Shown here: piece by piece, positions 1 to 5,170 of the stretch | How the letters are laid out: each line of letters begins with the position of its first letter | Numbering within the stretch: position 1 is the first letter of the stretch | DNA from: an uncultured Anaerolineaceae bacterium | Lineage (GTDB): Bacteria > Chloroflexota > Anaerolineae > Anaerolineales > Anaerolineaceae | Length of the DNA stretch: 5,170 nucleotides | Assembly (NCBI GenBank): GCA_937907495.1 | Contig: CALESS010000141.1 | Coordinates: forward strand, 1-5,170 | Reading direction: 5' to 3' | Position numbers and translations under genes: made by a program | Notes under the pieces: model-generated | Told to the model about the DNA's origin: nothing | Database searches by the model: none | What the model saw: the letters and a program-made list of their open reading frames with translations, nothing else

Positions 1-866
1 TTCAGCAAGACATATCCAAGCCCCGGGTAACCAAAAATGATCTCCACAAACAAGGCGCCGCCTACCATCGTGCCGATGGCCAAGGCCAGCCCGGTGATCT
101 GTGGCAGCATGGCATTGCGGAATACATACCCGACGATTTTTCGATCCCGGATGCCCATGAATCGGCTGTATTTCACGTAATCCGCATTCAATTCATAGAT
201 CGCCATGGAGCGCATCCCAATTGCCTGCCCACCGATGGCAATCATCACAATGGACCAGAACGGTAACTGGTAATGCACAATGACCGACCAGATAAAATTC
301 CAGCTAAAGGTGGGAATTAAGTCAAAGCCATACCCCCCGGATGTGGGGAACCATTTTAATCCGACACCAAAAACAACCATAAAAATCACGGCCATTCCAA
401 AAGCCGGTAAATTGCTGATAAATATGCTGATGGGCAGCAACGTCTTGTCAAAACCCTTCTTGATGTACGCAGCCAACGCACCCAGGGTATTGCCAATTAT
501 CCAGCCTACAATGATGGCAGGAAACTGGAGAGCGACTGTCCAGCCAATGGAAGATTTAATGATATCAATTACCGGGCGGGGATATTGGCTGAATGATAAA
601 CCAAAATCGCCCTGTAAGACATTCCTCATATAAAGTAAAAATTGTTCAATGATCGGCCGGTTGGTGCCAAACAGGTTTGCATAATGTTCATAAACCGCTT
701 TCATCCCGGTTGAACTGGACATTCCCTGGGCCAACCTGGCAACGATGGCTGCCACCGGATCTCCCGGCATCAAGCGTGGCAGGAGGAAATTCAGCAGGAA
801 AGCAAAAAGCGCTGTTACCAATAACAAACCCAGCTTTTTCAAGAAATATTTGCGGTACCCTTTCAC
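1..866 (-). CDS. ABC transporter permease, DppB/OppB family (3' end outside window)
   Basis: Inner-membrane permease subunit of a peptide/oligosaccharide-type ABC importer, which would form the membrane channel with a second permease (DppC type). I read 288 codons from a GTG start, open to the window edge. The start is chosen because an AGAGGAGG ribosome binding site lies 6 nt upstream. Residues 11-30 form the first membrane segment, followed by the family's conserved L-P-R-x-M-P-G-D-P motif (29-37). Further hydrophobic segments lie near 109-134, 143-166, 190-212 and 257-278. The cytoplasmic coupling loop (EAA-like) is about 226-256, with [10 protein letters not shown] and the R-N-A-M-L-P motif. 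F-G-Y-P-G-L-G (278-284) is the usual family signature. DppB proteins run about 300-340 residues, so roughly the last membrane helix is missing. It lies 297 nt downstream of the binding-protein gene, beyond a hairpin. Family assignment is firm; the substrate is not shown by this gene. Confidence 0.95.
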   Translation of the reverse strand, partial: MKGYRKYFLKKLGLLLVTALFAFLLNFLLPRLMPGDPVAAIVARLAQGMSSSTGMKAVYEHYANLFGTNRPIIEQFLLYMRNVLQGDFGLSFSQYPRPVIDIIKSSIGWTVALQFPAIIVGWIIGNTLGALAAYIKKGFDKTLLPISIFISNLPAFGMAVIFMVVFGVGLKWFPTSGGYGFDLIPTFSWNFIWSVIVHYQLPFWSIVMIAIGGQAIGMRSMAIYELNADYVKYSRFMGIRDRKIVGYVFRNAMLPQITGLALAIGTMVGGALFVEIIFGYPGLGYVLL

Positions 867-872
867 CCGATG

Positions 873-880
873 CCTCCTCT
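873..880 (-). promoter_or_regulatory. Ribosome binding site of the permease gene
   Basis: AGAGGAGG on the minus strand ends 6 nt before the GTG at 864-866. No ATG lies in frame nearby, so this site decides the GTG start. Confidence 0.85.
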
Positions 881-1047
881 AATTTCCATGATCCGCCTGT
901 TTAACTTCGGCACCCACAATTAATAAGCTTGACTTTGGAAAAGCTGCTTGCACACCCAACCGGGTGAATTACGCACCCTGGATATTTGTTTGGCGATTAC
1001 CCAGGTAACGGCAGGAAATACATAAATCCAATTTAGTTTATATGATT

Positions 1048-1064
1048 TCGAAAAAAATTTTCGA
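1048..1064. repeat. AT-rich perfect inverted repeat in the binding protein-permease gap
   Basis: Perfect 7-bp arms (TCGAAAA / TTTTCGA) around a 3-nt A spacer, in the untranslated stretch between the terminator and the permease gene. It could be a weak RNA hairpin or a protein site. The A/T-only core makes chance a real possibility. The rest of 881-1096 shows no ORF, no convincing promoter and no LacI-type operator. Confidence 0.3.
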
Positions 1065-1096
1065 GGTTATTATCTTTGTAGCAGGGCAAATGGAAT

Positions 1097-1147
1097 TAAG
1101 AAAACAGTCAACAGCCATGTTCCGGTTTTTAGGCGGAACATGGCTGT
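1097..1147 (-). terminator. Hairpin terminator/attenuator after the binding-protein gene
   Basis: A perfect 14-bp inverted repeat (ACAGCCATGTTCCG at 1111-1124, partner at 1134-1147) with a 9-nt loop starts 16 nt after the TAG stop of the binding-protein gene. On the minus strand it is followed by TGACTGTTTTCTTAA, an interrupted T-rich tract. The stem is very strong but the T tract is imperfect, so partial read-through into the permease gene is plausible. Such a hairpin between binding-protein and permease genes is a known way to make more binding protein than permease, both by termination and by protecting the upstream mRNA. That role is inferred here. Confidence 0.8.
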
Positions 1148-1163
1148 CTTTACTCATGGAAGT

Positions 1164-3071
1164 CTACTTGACGAGTTCCAGGTTATAGAGACCTGCGATT
1201 GACCAACCGTCGGTCAAATCCAACGGCGGTACGGGCGGGTTGGTTCCATCACCCTCATGCGGGAAGCCCGTCCACACACTCTCGTTCACCGCGTGGAAAG
1301 ACTGCGGGCGATACATGAGCGTAAAGGAGGGGATGTCCGTCAGGTACATCTTGACCAATTCGGTGTAAGCAGCCTTAATTTCGGCATCATCGGTCATGGT
1401 CGGGATGGCTTTAATTAATTCATCTGCTGCCGGGTTGATATAGGCGCCCCAGTTGCCATTCCAGTTGTTGGTGGTTTCGGCAAATTCAGAGCTAAGCAGA
1501 TGGCGGATGCGGCCCCAGGGCTGGGTCGGGCCAGCACCATCCGACCACATCATGAAGATGTCGTAACCTTCGGCCAGCGGCCAGTTGGTGACGACGGTCT
1601 GGTAGACAGACCAATCCGGATAATTGGTGGTAATGTCAATGCCAATCTTCTGTCCAGCGGCAGCAACCACTTCGATGGCGGCTTGCCAGTCGGACCAGCC
1701 ATTCGGGCAGGTGGCAATATACGAGAGCTTCTGACCTTCGAATTCGCGCCAGCCATCGCCATCGGTATCCACGATACCAGCTTCATCGAGCAGCATCTTG
1801 GCGCCTTCGATGTCATTGCCAGCCCATTGCAGGTCGGCAACCGCAGCATGATCATACAGGGCCTGCTCACCGGGGGTTGGATTCATGAGTGAGCGGGGAA
1901 CCTGGGTGAATGTGGCGGATTGGTTGGTCATGGCGTTGGAAATGATCGTGTCATAATCCACCGCAATCGCGATGGCTTTGCGCACCGCAATTTGATCCAG
2001 GCCGTAGGAGGCTTTGTTGAAGAAGGCGGTCGGCAAGCTGGCACCGATGCCGTAAGGGGCCTCGGGCAGGTAGGTGGAAACAGGCAGACCGTAGTTGAGC
2101 CAGAGCACCTGGATGTTGGAGTTGAACTGTTGGCTTACATCCACTTCACCCTGGGCCAGGGCAACGGAACCGGCAGCATTGTCTTTGAAAATGGTGTGCG
2201 CCAGGTACTTGGGCGCGGGCAGCTTGCCAAACATGCTGGCATCCTGACCCCAGTAATTGTCGTCACGCACATAGACGACCTTGGAATCATCTGCAAAGAA
2301 TTTGTGGTAAGGGCCAGAATAGACAGCATCTTCCGCCACATCCCCCATAAAGGCTGTCGCGTCACCGCCGGTGCGGGCTTCCAAAGTTTCAGTCCAGGCT
2401 TTTTGGATGACATAGTTGCTGCTCAGGTAAGCCTGAACCAGCAGGGGATTGACAGCAGCCCCATCTGCATCCAATTTTGCCTTGACCAGAACAGTCGAGG
2501 GGTCTACCGCTTCAATCGTTTCAATGTAATCTTTATTGGCGGCGCCAAACTGGGTATTATATTTGACGTGCGAAGCCCAGGTGTAGGCGACATCTTCAGC
2601 GGTGACAGGGGTGCCATCGCTCCACTTGGCGGCGGATTTGATTTTGAAGGTGATTTCGGTCTGGGCATCGTTCCAGGTGTAATCACCATCCGCCAGCAAC
2701 GGATACTGCTTGCCATCCATCATGTTGTACAGGTAGGGCGTTTCGAACATGATGACGCGCGCATTATCCTGTTGAGCAAGCGCCATTGCATTGTTGCAGT
2801 TGGAGGAATAGGGATTCCAACATACAACAGCATTCCATTGCTGCCCGTTAAAGTACAGGGTTTCACTGCGGGGCAGAGCCGCTGCAATGGAGGCCGGATC
2901 TTCCGGCATCGTGGGTTCGGGGGTGGGCGCAACGGGTTCAACAGGCGCCGTGGTCGGAGCAGTCGTCGGCTCAACGGGGGCAACTGTGGCCGCGGGGGGA
3001 GTCTCAACGCAGGCTGCAAGCAGCATGCTCATAACCAACAAAACAGAAAAAATCATCGAAATGCGTTTCAT
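1164..3071 (-). CDS. Family-5 (DppA/OppA-like) extracellular solute-binding lipoprotein
   Basis: Substrate-capturing lipoprotein of an ABC importer, 635 residues. The chosen ATG gives a compact signal peptide (M-K-R, then a hydrophobic stretch) and lipobox L-A-A-C with Cys21 as the lipidated residue. AAGGAAG lies 4 nt upstream. A TTG at 3129-3131 would add 20 residues before the signal peptide and is rejected. Residues 22-59 are a Thr/Pro/Ala/Val/Glu linker that holds the domain off the membrane. The family core begins near 69 (E-T-L-Y-F-N-G-x-x-W), with [15 protein letters not shown] (150-164), the SBP_bac_5 signature. [10 protein letters not shown] segment typical of this family lies towards the C-terminal half. 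Cys84 and Cys92 could form a disulfide. There are about 20 tryptophans, which would suit sugar stacking. Family-5 proteins bind peptides, nickel or oligosaccharides. With the CelR-like operators upstream I lean towards oligosaccharide, but this is inference. The permease follows downstream. Confidence 0.95.
   Translation of the reverse strand: MKRISMIFSVLLVMSMLLAACVETPPAATVAPVEPTTAPTTAPVEPVAPTPEPTMPEDPASIAAALPRSETLYFNGQQWNAVVCWNPYSSNCNNAMALAQQDNARVIMFETPYLYNMMDGKQYPLLADGDYTWNDAQTEITFKIKSAAKWSDGTPVTAEDVAYTWASHVKYNTQFGAANKDYIETIEAVDPSTVLVKAKLDADGAAVNPLLVQAYLSSNYVIQKAWTETLEARTGGDATAFMGDVAEDAVYSGPYHKFFADDSKVVYVRDDNYWGQDASMFGKLPAPKYLAHTIFKDNAAGSVALAQGEVDVSQQFNSNIQVLWLNYGLPVSTYLPEAPYGIGASLPTAFFNKASYGLDQIAVRKAIAIAVDYDTIISNAMTNQSATFTQVPRSLMNPTPGEQALYDHAAVADLQWAGNDIEGAKMLLDEAGIVDTDGDGWREFEGQKLSYIATCPNGWSDWQAAIEVVAAAGQKIGIDITTNYPDWSVYQTVVTNWPLAEGYDIFMMWSDGAGPTQPWGRIRHLLSSEFAETTNNWNGNWGAYINPAADELIKAIPTMTDDAEIKAAYTELVKMYLTDIPSFTLMYRPQSFHAVNESVWTGFPHEGDGTNPPVPPLDLTDGWSIAGLYNLELVK
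2895..3008 (-). repeat. Low-complexity linker-coding stretch with imperfect repeats
   Basis: This encodes residues 22-59 of the lipoprotein, built from recurring A-P-V-E-P and T-T-A-P units. The DNA carries matching imperfect repeats around GGTTCAACAGG and GGCTCAACGGG on the plus strand. Such tracts change length easily by slippage and are expected to vary between strains without harming the binding domain. Confidence 0.7.
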
Positions 3072-3075
3072 CGTT

Positions 3076-3082
3076 CTTCCTT
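3076..3082 (-). promoter_or_regulatory. Ribosome binding site of the binding-protein gene
   Basis: AAGGAAG lies 4 nt before the ATG at 3069-3071. It is moderate in strength but correctly spaced, and supports the lipoprotein start over the upstream TTG. Confidence 0.7.
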
Positions 3083-3109
3083 TTCTCCAGAAATTAGTTG
3101 ATTGAAAAA

Positions 3110-3155
3110 TTAACACCCAACAAAATCCCAATGGTTTTTCGACATCACCTCCTTA
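3110..3155 (-). promoter_or_regulatory. Perfect 12-nt Shine-Dalgarno sequence with possible 11-codon leader ORF
   Basis: TAAGGAGGTGAT (3155-3144) is fully complementary to the 16S rRNA 3' tail. It lies about 70 nt upstream of the binding-protein ATG, so it cannot serve that start directly. An ATG at 3143-3145 overlaps it and opens an 11-codon frame, [11 protein letters not shown], ending in TAA at 3110-3112, 38 nt before the lipoprotein start. The core-to-ATG spacing is only 2 nt, which is poor for initiation. An in-frame GTG lies inside the SD itself. It may be a ribosome standby site, a translated leader, or a relic. The sequence is certain; the role is not. Confidence 0.45.
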
Positions 3156-3171
3156 TCAAGCAGATACACAA

Positions 3172-3185
3172 TGAGAGCGCTCTCA
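3172..3185. promoter_or_regulatory. LacI-family operator, site 2 (upstream of binding-protein gene)
   Basis: TGAGAGCGCTCTCA is a perfect 14-bp palindrome with the central CG step typical of LacI-family operators. It sits between the repressor stop and the lipoprotein gene, about 100 nt before the lipoprotein ATG. It shares the GCGC core and TG/CA ends with the site before the repressor gene, so both are probably bound by the repressor encoded at 3202-4242. No good sigma70 promoter is visible beside it. It may cover a weak promoter or act as a roadblock to transcripts from the repressor promoter. Confidence 0.85.
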
Positions 3186-3201
3186 CGTTCAGATAAAAAA
3201 A

Positions 3202-4242
3202 TTACCTTTCAACTGAAACCGCCTCAAGTTTCCTGGCACCGCACGAGTCTCGGATGACCAACTCAGTATCCAAAATGAGACGCCGTGTCGGTTTGGCGCC
3301 GTTCTCAATGACATCCAATAACAATTCGACAGCCTTAATGCCGAATTTCAGAATCGGTTGCCGAATGGTTGTTAACTGCAGGGTGCTCCGGGCGCCCAGG
3401 GGCACATCATCAAACCCCACAATCGCAATGTCCTGTGGAATCCGTAAACCCGCTTCCTGAATTGCCCGGATGGCGCCCACCGCCATAATATCCGAGGCTG
3501 AAAAAACAGCATCCGGCTCGGCTGGCAACAATGCTTTCATCGCCGTGTACCCGCTCACCTCCGTGAAATCTCCATCCCCCACCAAAGCCGGGTCAACCCC
3601 TCGGTTTGCCTGGTGTAAAGCCCGGGTATATCCCTCCAACCGATCCAGCGAAGCAGTGCTATCCCGGGAGCCGGTGATGGTCGCAATCCGCTGATATCCT
3701 GTGTTAATCAGGTGCCGGGTAGCCATAAACGCCGCTTGGACGTTATCCACATCAATATAACTGATACCCTCCGCCGGGGAGGGACGCCCCAAAATGACGC
3801 TCGGGATGCTGGCTTTGGAAAGACGTTCAATCAACTCATCTCCCGGTGATCCCACCTGGATCAGCAGACCATCCAGCAGCCCCCGCCGAGAAATGCGCGG
3901 GGTAATTTTTTCCTCGTCTTCTTTGTTGCCGACGAGGAAAAGAGAAAAGGTCAAATTATGATTATTGCAGCCAAAGGCAATGCCTTGAGCCAGGATGGGG
4001 AAATAGGGATCTGTGAAGAATGAGCTGACACTGCGTGGAAGCACCAGGCCGATCATGTTTGTCCGCTGCGAAGCCAGCGAGCGGGCGGCTGCATTGGGGT
4101 GGAACCCGGTGGTTTGAATCACCTTGAGAACCCGCTTGCGAACTTCCGGGCTGACATTTGGATGACCGTTAATCACCCTGGAAACTGTAGAGCGCGATAC
4201 ACCAGCCTGCTTGGCGATATCTTCGAGCGTCAGTTCTTGCAT
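3202..4242 (-). CDS. LacI/GalR-family transcriptional repressor
   Basis: DNA-binding regulator of 346 residues, a normal length for the family. Residues 6-25 (L-E-D-I-A-K-Q-A-G-V-S-R-S-T-V-S-R-V-I-N) form the helix-turn-helix. Arg17 and Ser18 fall at the positions that read the operator in LacI. The hinge helix is P-N-A-A-A-R-S-L-A-S (49-58). From about 62 follows a periplasmic-binding-protein-like sensor domain with D-R-L-E-G-Y (200-205), S-A-S-D-I-M-A-V-G (248-256), G-F-D-D (276-279) and T-T-I-R-Q-P (291-296). No C-terminal leucine-zipper tail is evident, so a dimer is expected. The ATG is preceded by GGAG with 7-nt spacing. A perfect promoter and an operator lie upstream and a second operator lies downstream before the lipoprotein gene, pointing to autoregulation and local control. 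The inducer is probably a sugar; which one cannot be read from the sequence. Confidence 0.96.
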   Translation of the reverse strand: MQELTLEDIAKQAGVSRSTVSRVINGHPNVSPEVRKRVLKVIQTTGFHPNAAARSLASQRTNMIGLVLPRSVSSFFTDPYFPILAQGIAFGCNNHNLTFSLFLVGNKEDEEKITPRISRRGLLDGLLIQVGSPGDELIERLSKASIPSVILGRPSPAEGISYIDVDNVQAAFMATRHLINTGYQRIATITGSRDSTASLDRLEGYTRALHQANRGVDPALVGDGDFTEVSGYTAMKALLPAEPDAVFSASDIMAVGAIRAIQEAGLRIPQDIAIVGFDDVPLGARSTLQLTTIRQPILKFGIKAVELLLDVIENGAKPTRRLILDTELVIRDSCGARKLEAVSVER

Positions 4243-4287
4243 CCATTGACTCCAATGGGCGTAATGCTATTTTCGTGGGAAATTTGT

Positions 4288-4301
4288 TGGAAGCGCTCCC
4301 A
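4288..4301. promoter_or_regulatory. LacI-family operator, site 1 (repressor promoter)
   Basis: TGGAAGCGCTCCCA has 6 of 7 symmetric base pairs around a central CG and the same TG...AGCGCT...CA frame as the perfect site at 3172-3185. It lies about 12 nt downstream of the -10 box, at roughly +5 to +18 of the predicted transcript. Binding there would block initiation or early elongation, so the repressor should limit its own synthesis. It differs by a single base from TGGGAGCGCTCCCA, which I recall as the CelR/CebR operator. Confidence 0.85.
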
Positions 4302-4312
4302 TGAACACCTTT

Positions 4313-4341
4313 ATTATACGGACGGAAATTGCGCTTGTCAA
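4313..4341 (-). promoter_or_regulatory. Consensus sigma70-type promoter of the repressor gene
   Basis: On the minus strand TTGACA (4341-4336) and TATAAT (4318-4313) are separated by exactly 17 nt, a full match to the housekeeping consensus. Transcription should begin near 4306, giving a leader of about 65 nt before the repressor ATG. It drives the repressor gene and perhaps, by read-through, the transport genes downstream. Confidence 0.9.
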
Positions 4342-4389
4342 TAACCAATTGTGAAATTAATCATTTAAAGGACAGATGTCACCCGCACT

Positions 4390-5170
4390 CTAGAAGCGCC
4401 CCTGCATGGATTGAGCATAACCTGTCAATTCCACATATCCCCGCCCCTCAATCACTATTTTCCCCTTCACCCCCCCGATCGCCACCGCCCCCCCCCAGTA
4501 AACAAAGGACAAATTCAGTTCCTGGTCTCGGTTGAGCGGCTTTATAGAAATTTCCAAATCCTCTCCCGGAACACGAACCACCCACTCCGCTGGATAAACC
4601 GCCCCGGAGTGCGGGCTTGTCCAACTCGCTCCAGCCTCGATCGAAAAATCAGCCATCTTCAGCAGCTTCGTCGTCCCATCCGGGCGAATATACAATCCTT
4701 TGGAGAATGGATCAATCTCGCCATCCGCGTTGCGGATATGATAGACCATCAACTCACTGCCATCCGATAAGTGCAGCCCGAACCAATCCCAGCCTACTTG
4801 TGTGCCGCTTAAAGCGGAGGTGCTAAATTCATGGTCCATCCAGCTCAACCCGGTCACCTCAAAAATCTGCCCCTGCCAGGTTAGCTCTCCGCTGCTCACC
4901 AGATGCGGAATCGAATAATAAATGGACGCGTTCCCCGGCTGCTCCCCTTTTTGGCTGTAACCTTCATCCCCCTGGAATGCAATAGTCTTTTGGTCTTCCA
5001 GGCGCAAATCCAGTCCAAATTCTCCATCTTTTGCCTGTAACTGAAACCGGTCCTTCTCCAGTTGTTGCACCTGCCAATCTTCCAGCCAGATTTCCATCCA
5101 GGGGTCCACCTTCGCCCCTGCCAGCCCGGCTGCCCCCCTGGAAAACCGCTCCCAGTAATGAAAATCGTTC
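4390..5170 (-). CDS. AttH/CrtC-type lipocalin-like protein, predicted secreted hydrolase family (5' end outside window)
   Basis: The C-terminal 259 residues of a protein whose frame is open to the right edge. The GTG at 5107-5109 is internal, since the codons above it encode typical family sequence (E-R-F-S-R-G-A-A-G-L-A-G-A). I recognise the family by W-L-E-D-W (28-32 of the visible part), the H-L-V-S-S-G-E-L-T-W strand, W-M-D-H-E-F (110-115), Q-V-G-W-D-W-F (124-130) and the C-terminal G-R-G-Y-V-E-L-T-G-Y. Members have two lipocalin-like beta-barrels. They include carotenoid 1,2-hydratase relatives and AttH, but most, probably this one, have no proven reaction. The usual signal peptide and E-W-W-Y region would lie beyond the window. 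The usual Y-W-E-G-A-V motif reads Y-W-G-G-A-V here, inside a run of nine G. It ends 147 nt before the repressor start, with a new promoter between, so it is probably a separate unit. Confidence 0.88.
   Translation of the reverse strand, partial: NDFHYWERFSRGAAGLAGAKVDPWMEIWLEDWQVQQLEKDRFQLQAKDGEFGLDLRLEDQKTIAFQGDEGYSQKGEQPGNASIYYSIPHLVSSGELTWQGQIFEVTGLSWMDHEFSTSALSGTQVGWDWFGLHLSDGSELMVYHIRNADGEIDPFSKGLYIRPDGTTKLLKMADFSIEAGASWTSPHSGAVYPAEWVVRVPGEDLEISIKPLNRDQELNLSFVYWGGAVAIGGVKGKIVIEGRGYVELTGYAQSMQGRF
4439..4496 (-). repeat. G-tract cluster (G9, G7, G4, G4, G4) in the AttH-like gene
   Basis: On the coding strand there are runs of 9 G (4496-4488), 7 G (4476-4470) and three of 4 G (4465-4462, 4447-4444, 4442-4439) within 58 nt. 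They encode the segment from Y-W-G-G-A-V to G-R-G-Y. Runs of this length are prone to slippage, and the spacing would allow a G-quadruplex. Whether either happens is not shown. Confidence 0.6.

Noticed and set aside
280..633. Plus-strand open frame opposite the permease gene
   Set aside because: It is antisense to well-conserved permease codons and has no protein-like motifs.
801..820. AGCGCT core inside the permease gene as a third LacI-type operator
   Set aside because: The flanks are not symmetric and lack the TG...CA ends shared by the two supported operators.
997..1008. TTACCCAGGTAA inverted repeat
   Set aside because: 5-bp arms are expected several times by chance in a window this size, and it resembles neither operator.
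1920..3101. 393-codon open frame on the plus strand opposite the lipoprotein gene
   Set aside because: It lies wholly antisense to a clear family-5 binding protein, shows no recognisable domain, and its Arg/Gly-rich C-terminal part is simply the complement of the linker repeats.
3072..3131. TTG start giving a 20-residue N-terminal extension of the lipoprotein
   Set aside because: It would put 20 residues before a normal lipoprotein signal peptide, and the nearest strong SD core is 16 nt away.
3195..3218. TTTCAACTGAAA inverted repeat next to a run of seven T on the minus strand at the repressor gene's end, as a terminator
   Set aside because: The stem is at most 5 weak pairs with a 2-nt loop, partly within the coding end, too unstable for an intrinsic terminator.
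4350..4389. Terminator after the AttH-like gene
   Set aside because: Only a 4-bp GACA/TGTC element without a T tract is present, so no terminator can be supported.
4329..4826. Several plus-strand open frames over the AttH-like gene and the promoter region
   Set aside because: They are Pro/Ser/Arg-rich shadows of G-rich coding sequence on the other strand, without motifs.
5107..5109. GTG as the start of the AttH-like protein
   Set aside because: The frame stays open to the window edge, and the upstream codons encode typical family sequence (E-R-F-S-R-G-A-A-G-L-A-G-A).

Overview
The window shows four protein-coding genes, all on the minus strand, so it is transcribed from right to left. It is most likely bacterial chromosome from a Chloroflexota (Anaerolineae-like) organism. 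That guess rests on the lipoprotein's long Thr/Pro/Ala/Val-rich linker after the lipobox, the combination of a family-5 solute-binding protein with a LacI regulator, and an AttH-type lipocalin-like protein. It is an inference from style, not from a marker gene. I see no RNA genes, mobile elements, CRISPR arrays or attachment sites.

In transcription order: (1) 5170-4390 is the C-terminal two-thirds or so of an AttH/CrtC-type lipocalin-like protein (predicted secreted hydrolase family), cut by the window edge. (2) 4389-4243 is an intergenic control region with an exact consensus sigma70-type promoter (TTGACA, 17 nt, TATAAT) and, just downstream of the predicted start site, a LacI-type operator. 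(3) 4242-3202 is a LacI/GalR-family repressor. (4) 3201-3072 is a second control region with a perfect 14-bp LacI-type operator, a 12-nt perfect match to the complement of the 16S rRNA tail, a possible 11-codon leader ORF, and then a normal ribosome binding site. (5) 3071-1164 is a family-5 (DppA/OppA-like) solute-binding lipoprotein. (6) 1147-1097 is a strong hairpin terminator or attenuator, followed by about 230 nt of leader. (7) 866-1 is a DppB/OppB-type ABC permease, cut by the window edge before its last transmembrane segment.

The central unit reads as a regulated uptake operon. The repressor binds one site at its own promoter and one in front of the binding-protein gene. The lipoprotein captures the substrate outside the membrane and the permease, with partners beyond the left edge, imports it. 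Both operators fit TGRRAGCGCTYYCA, very close to the site known for the cellobiose-responsive regulators CelR and CebR of actinobacteria. The binding protein is Trp-rich. Together these make an oligosaccharide, possibly a beta-glucan fragment, at least as likely a substrate as a peptide.

I found no wholly new system. The points most worth a second look are the paired operators with the perfect promoter, the mis-spaced 12-nt Shine-Dalgarno sequence with its mini-ORF, and the G-tract in the AttH-like gene, which coincides with loss of an apparently conserved glutamate.
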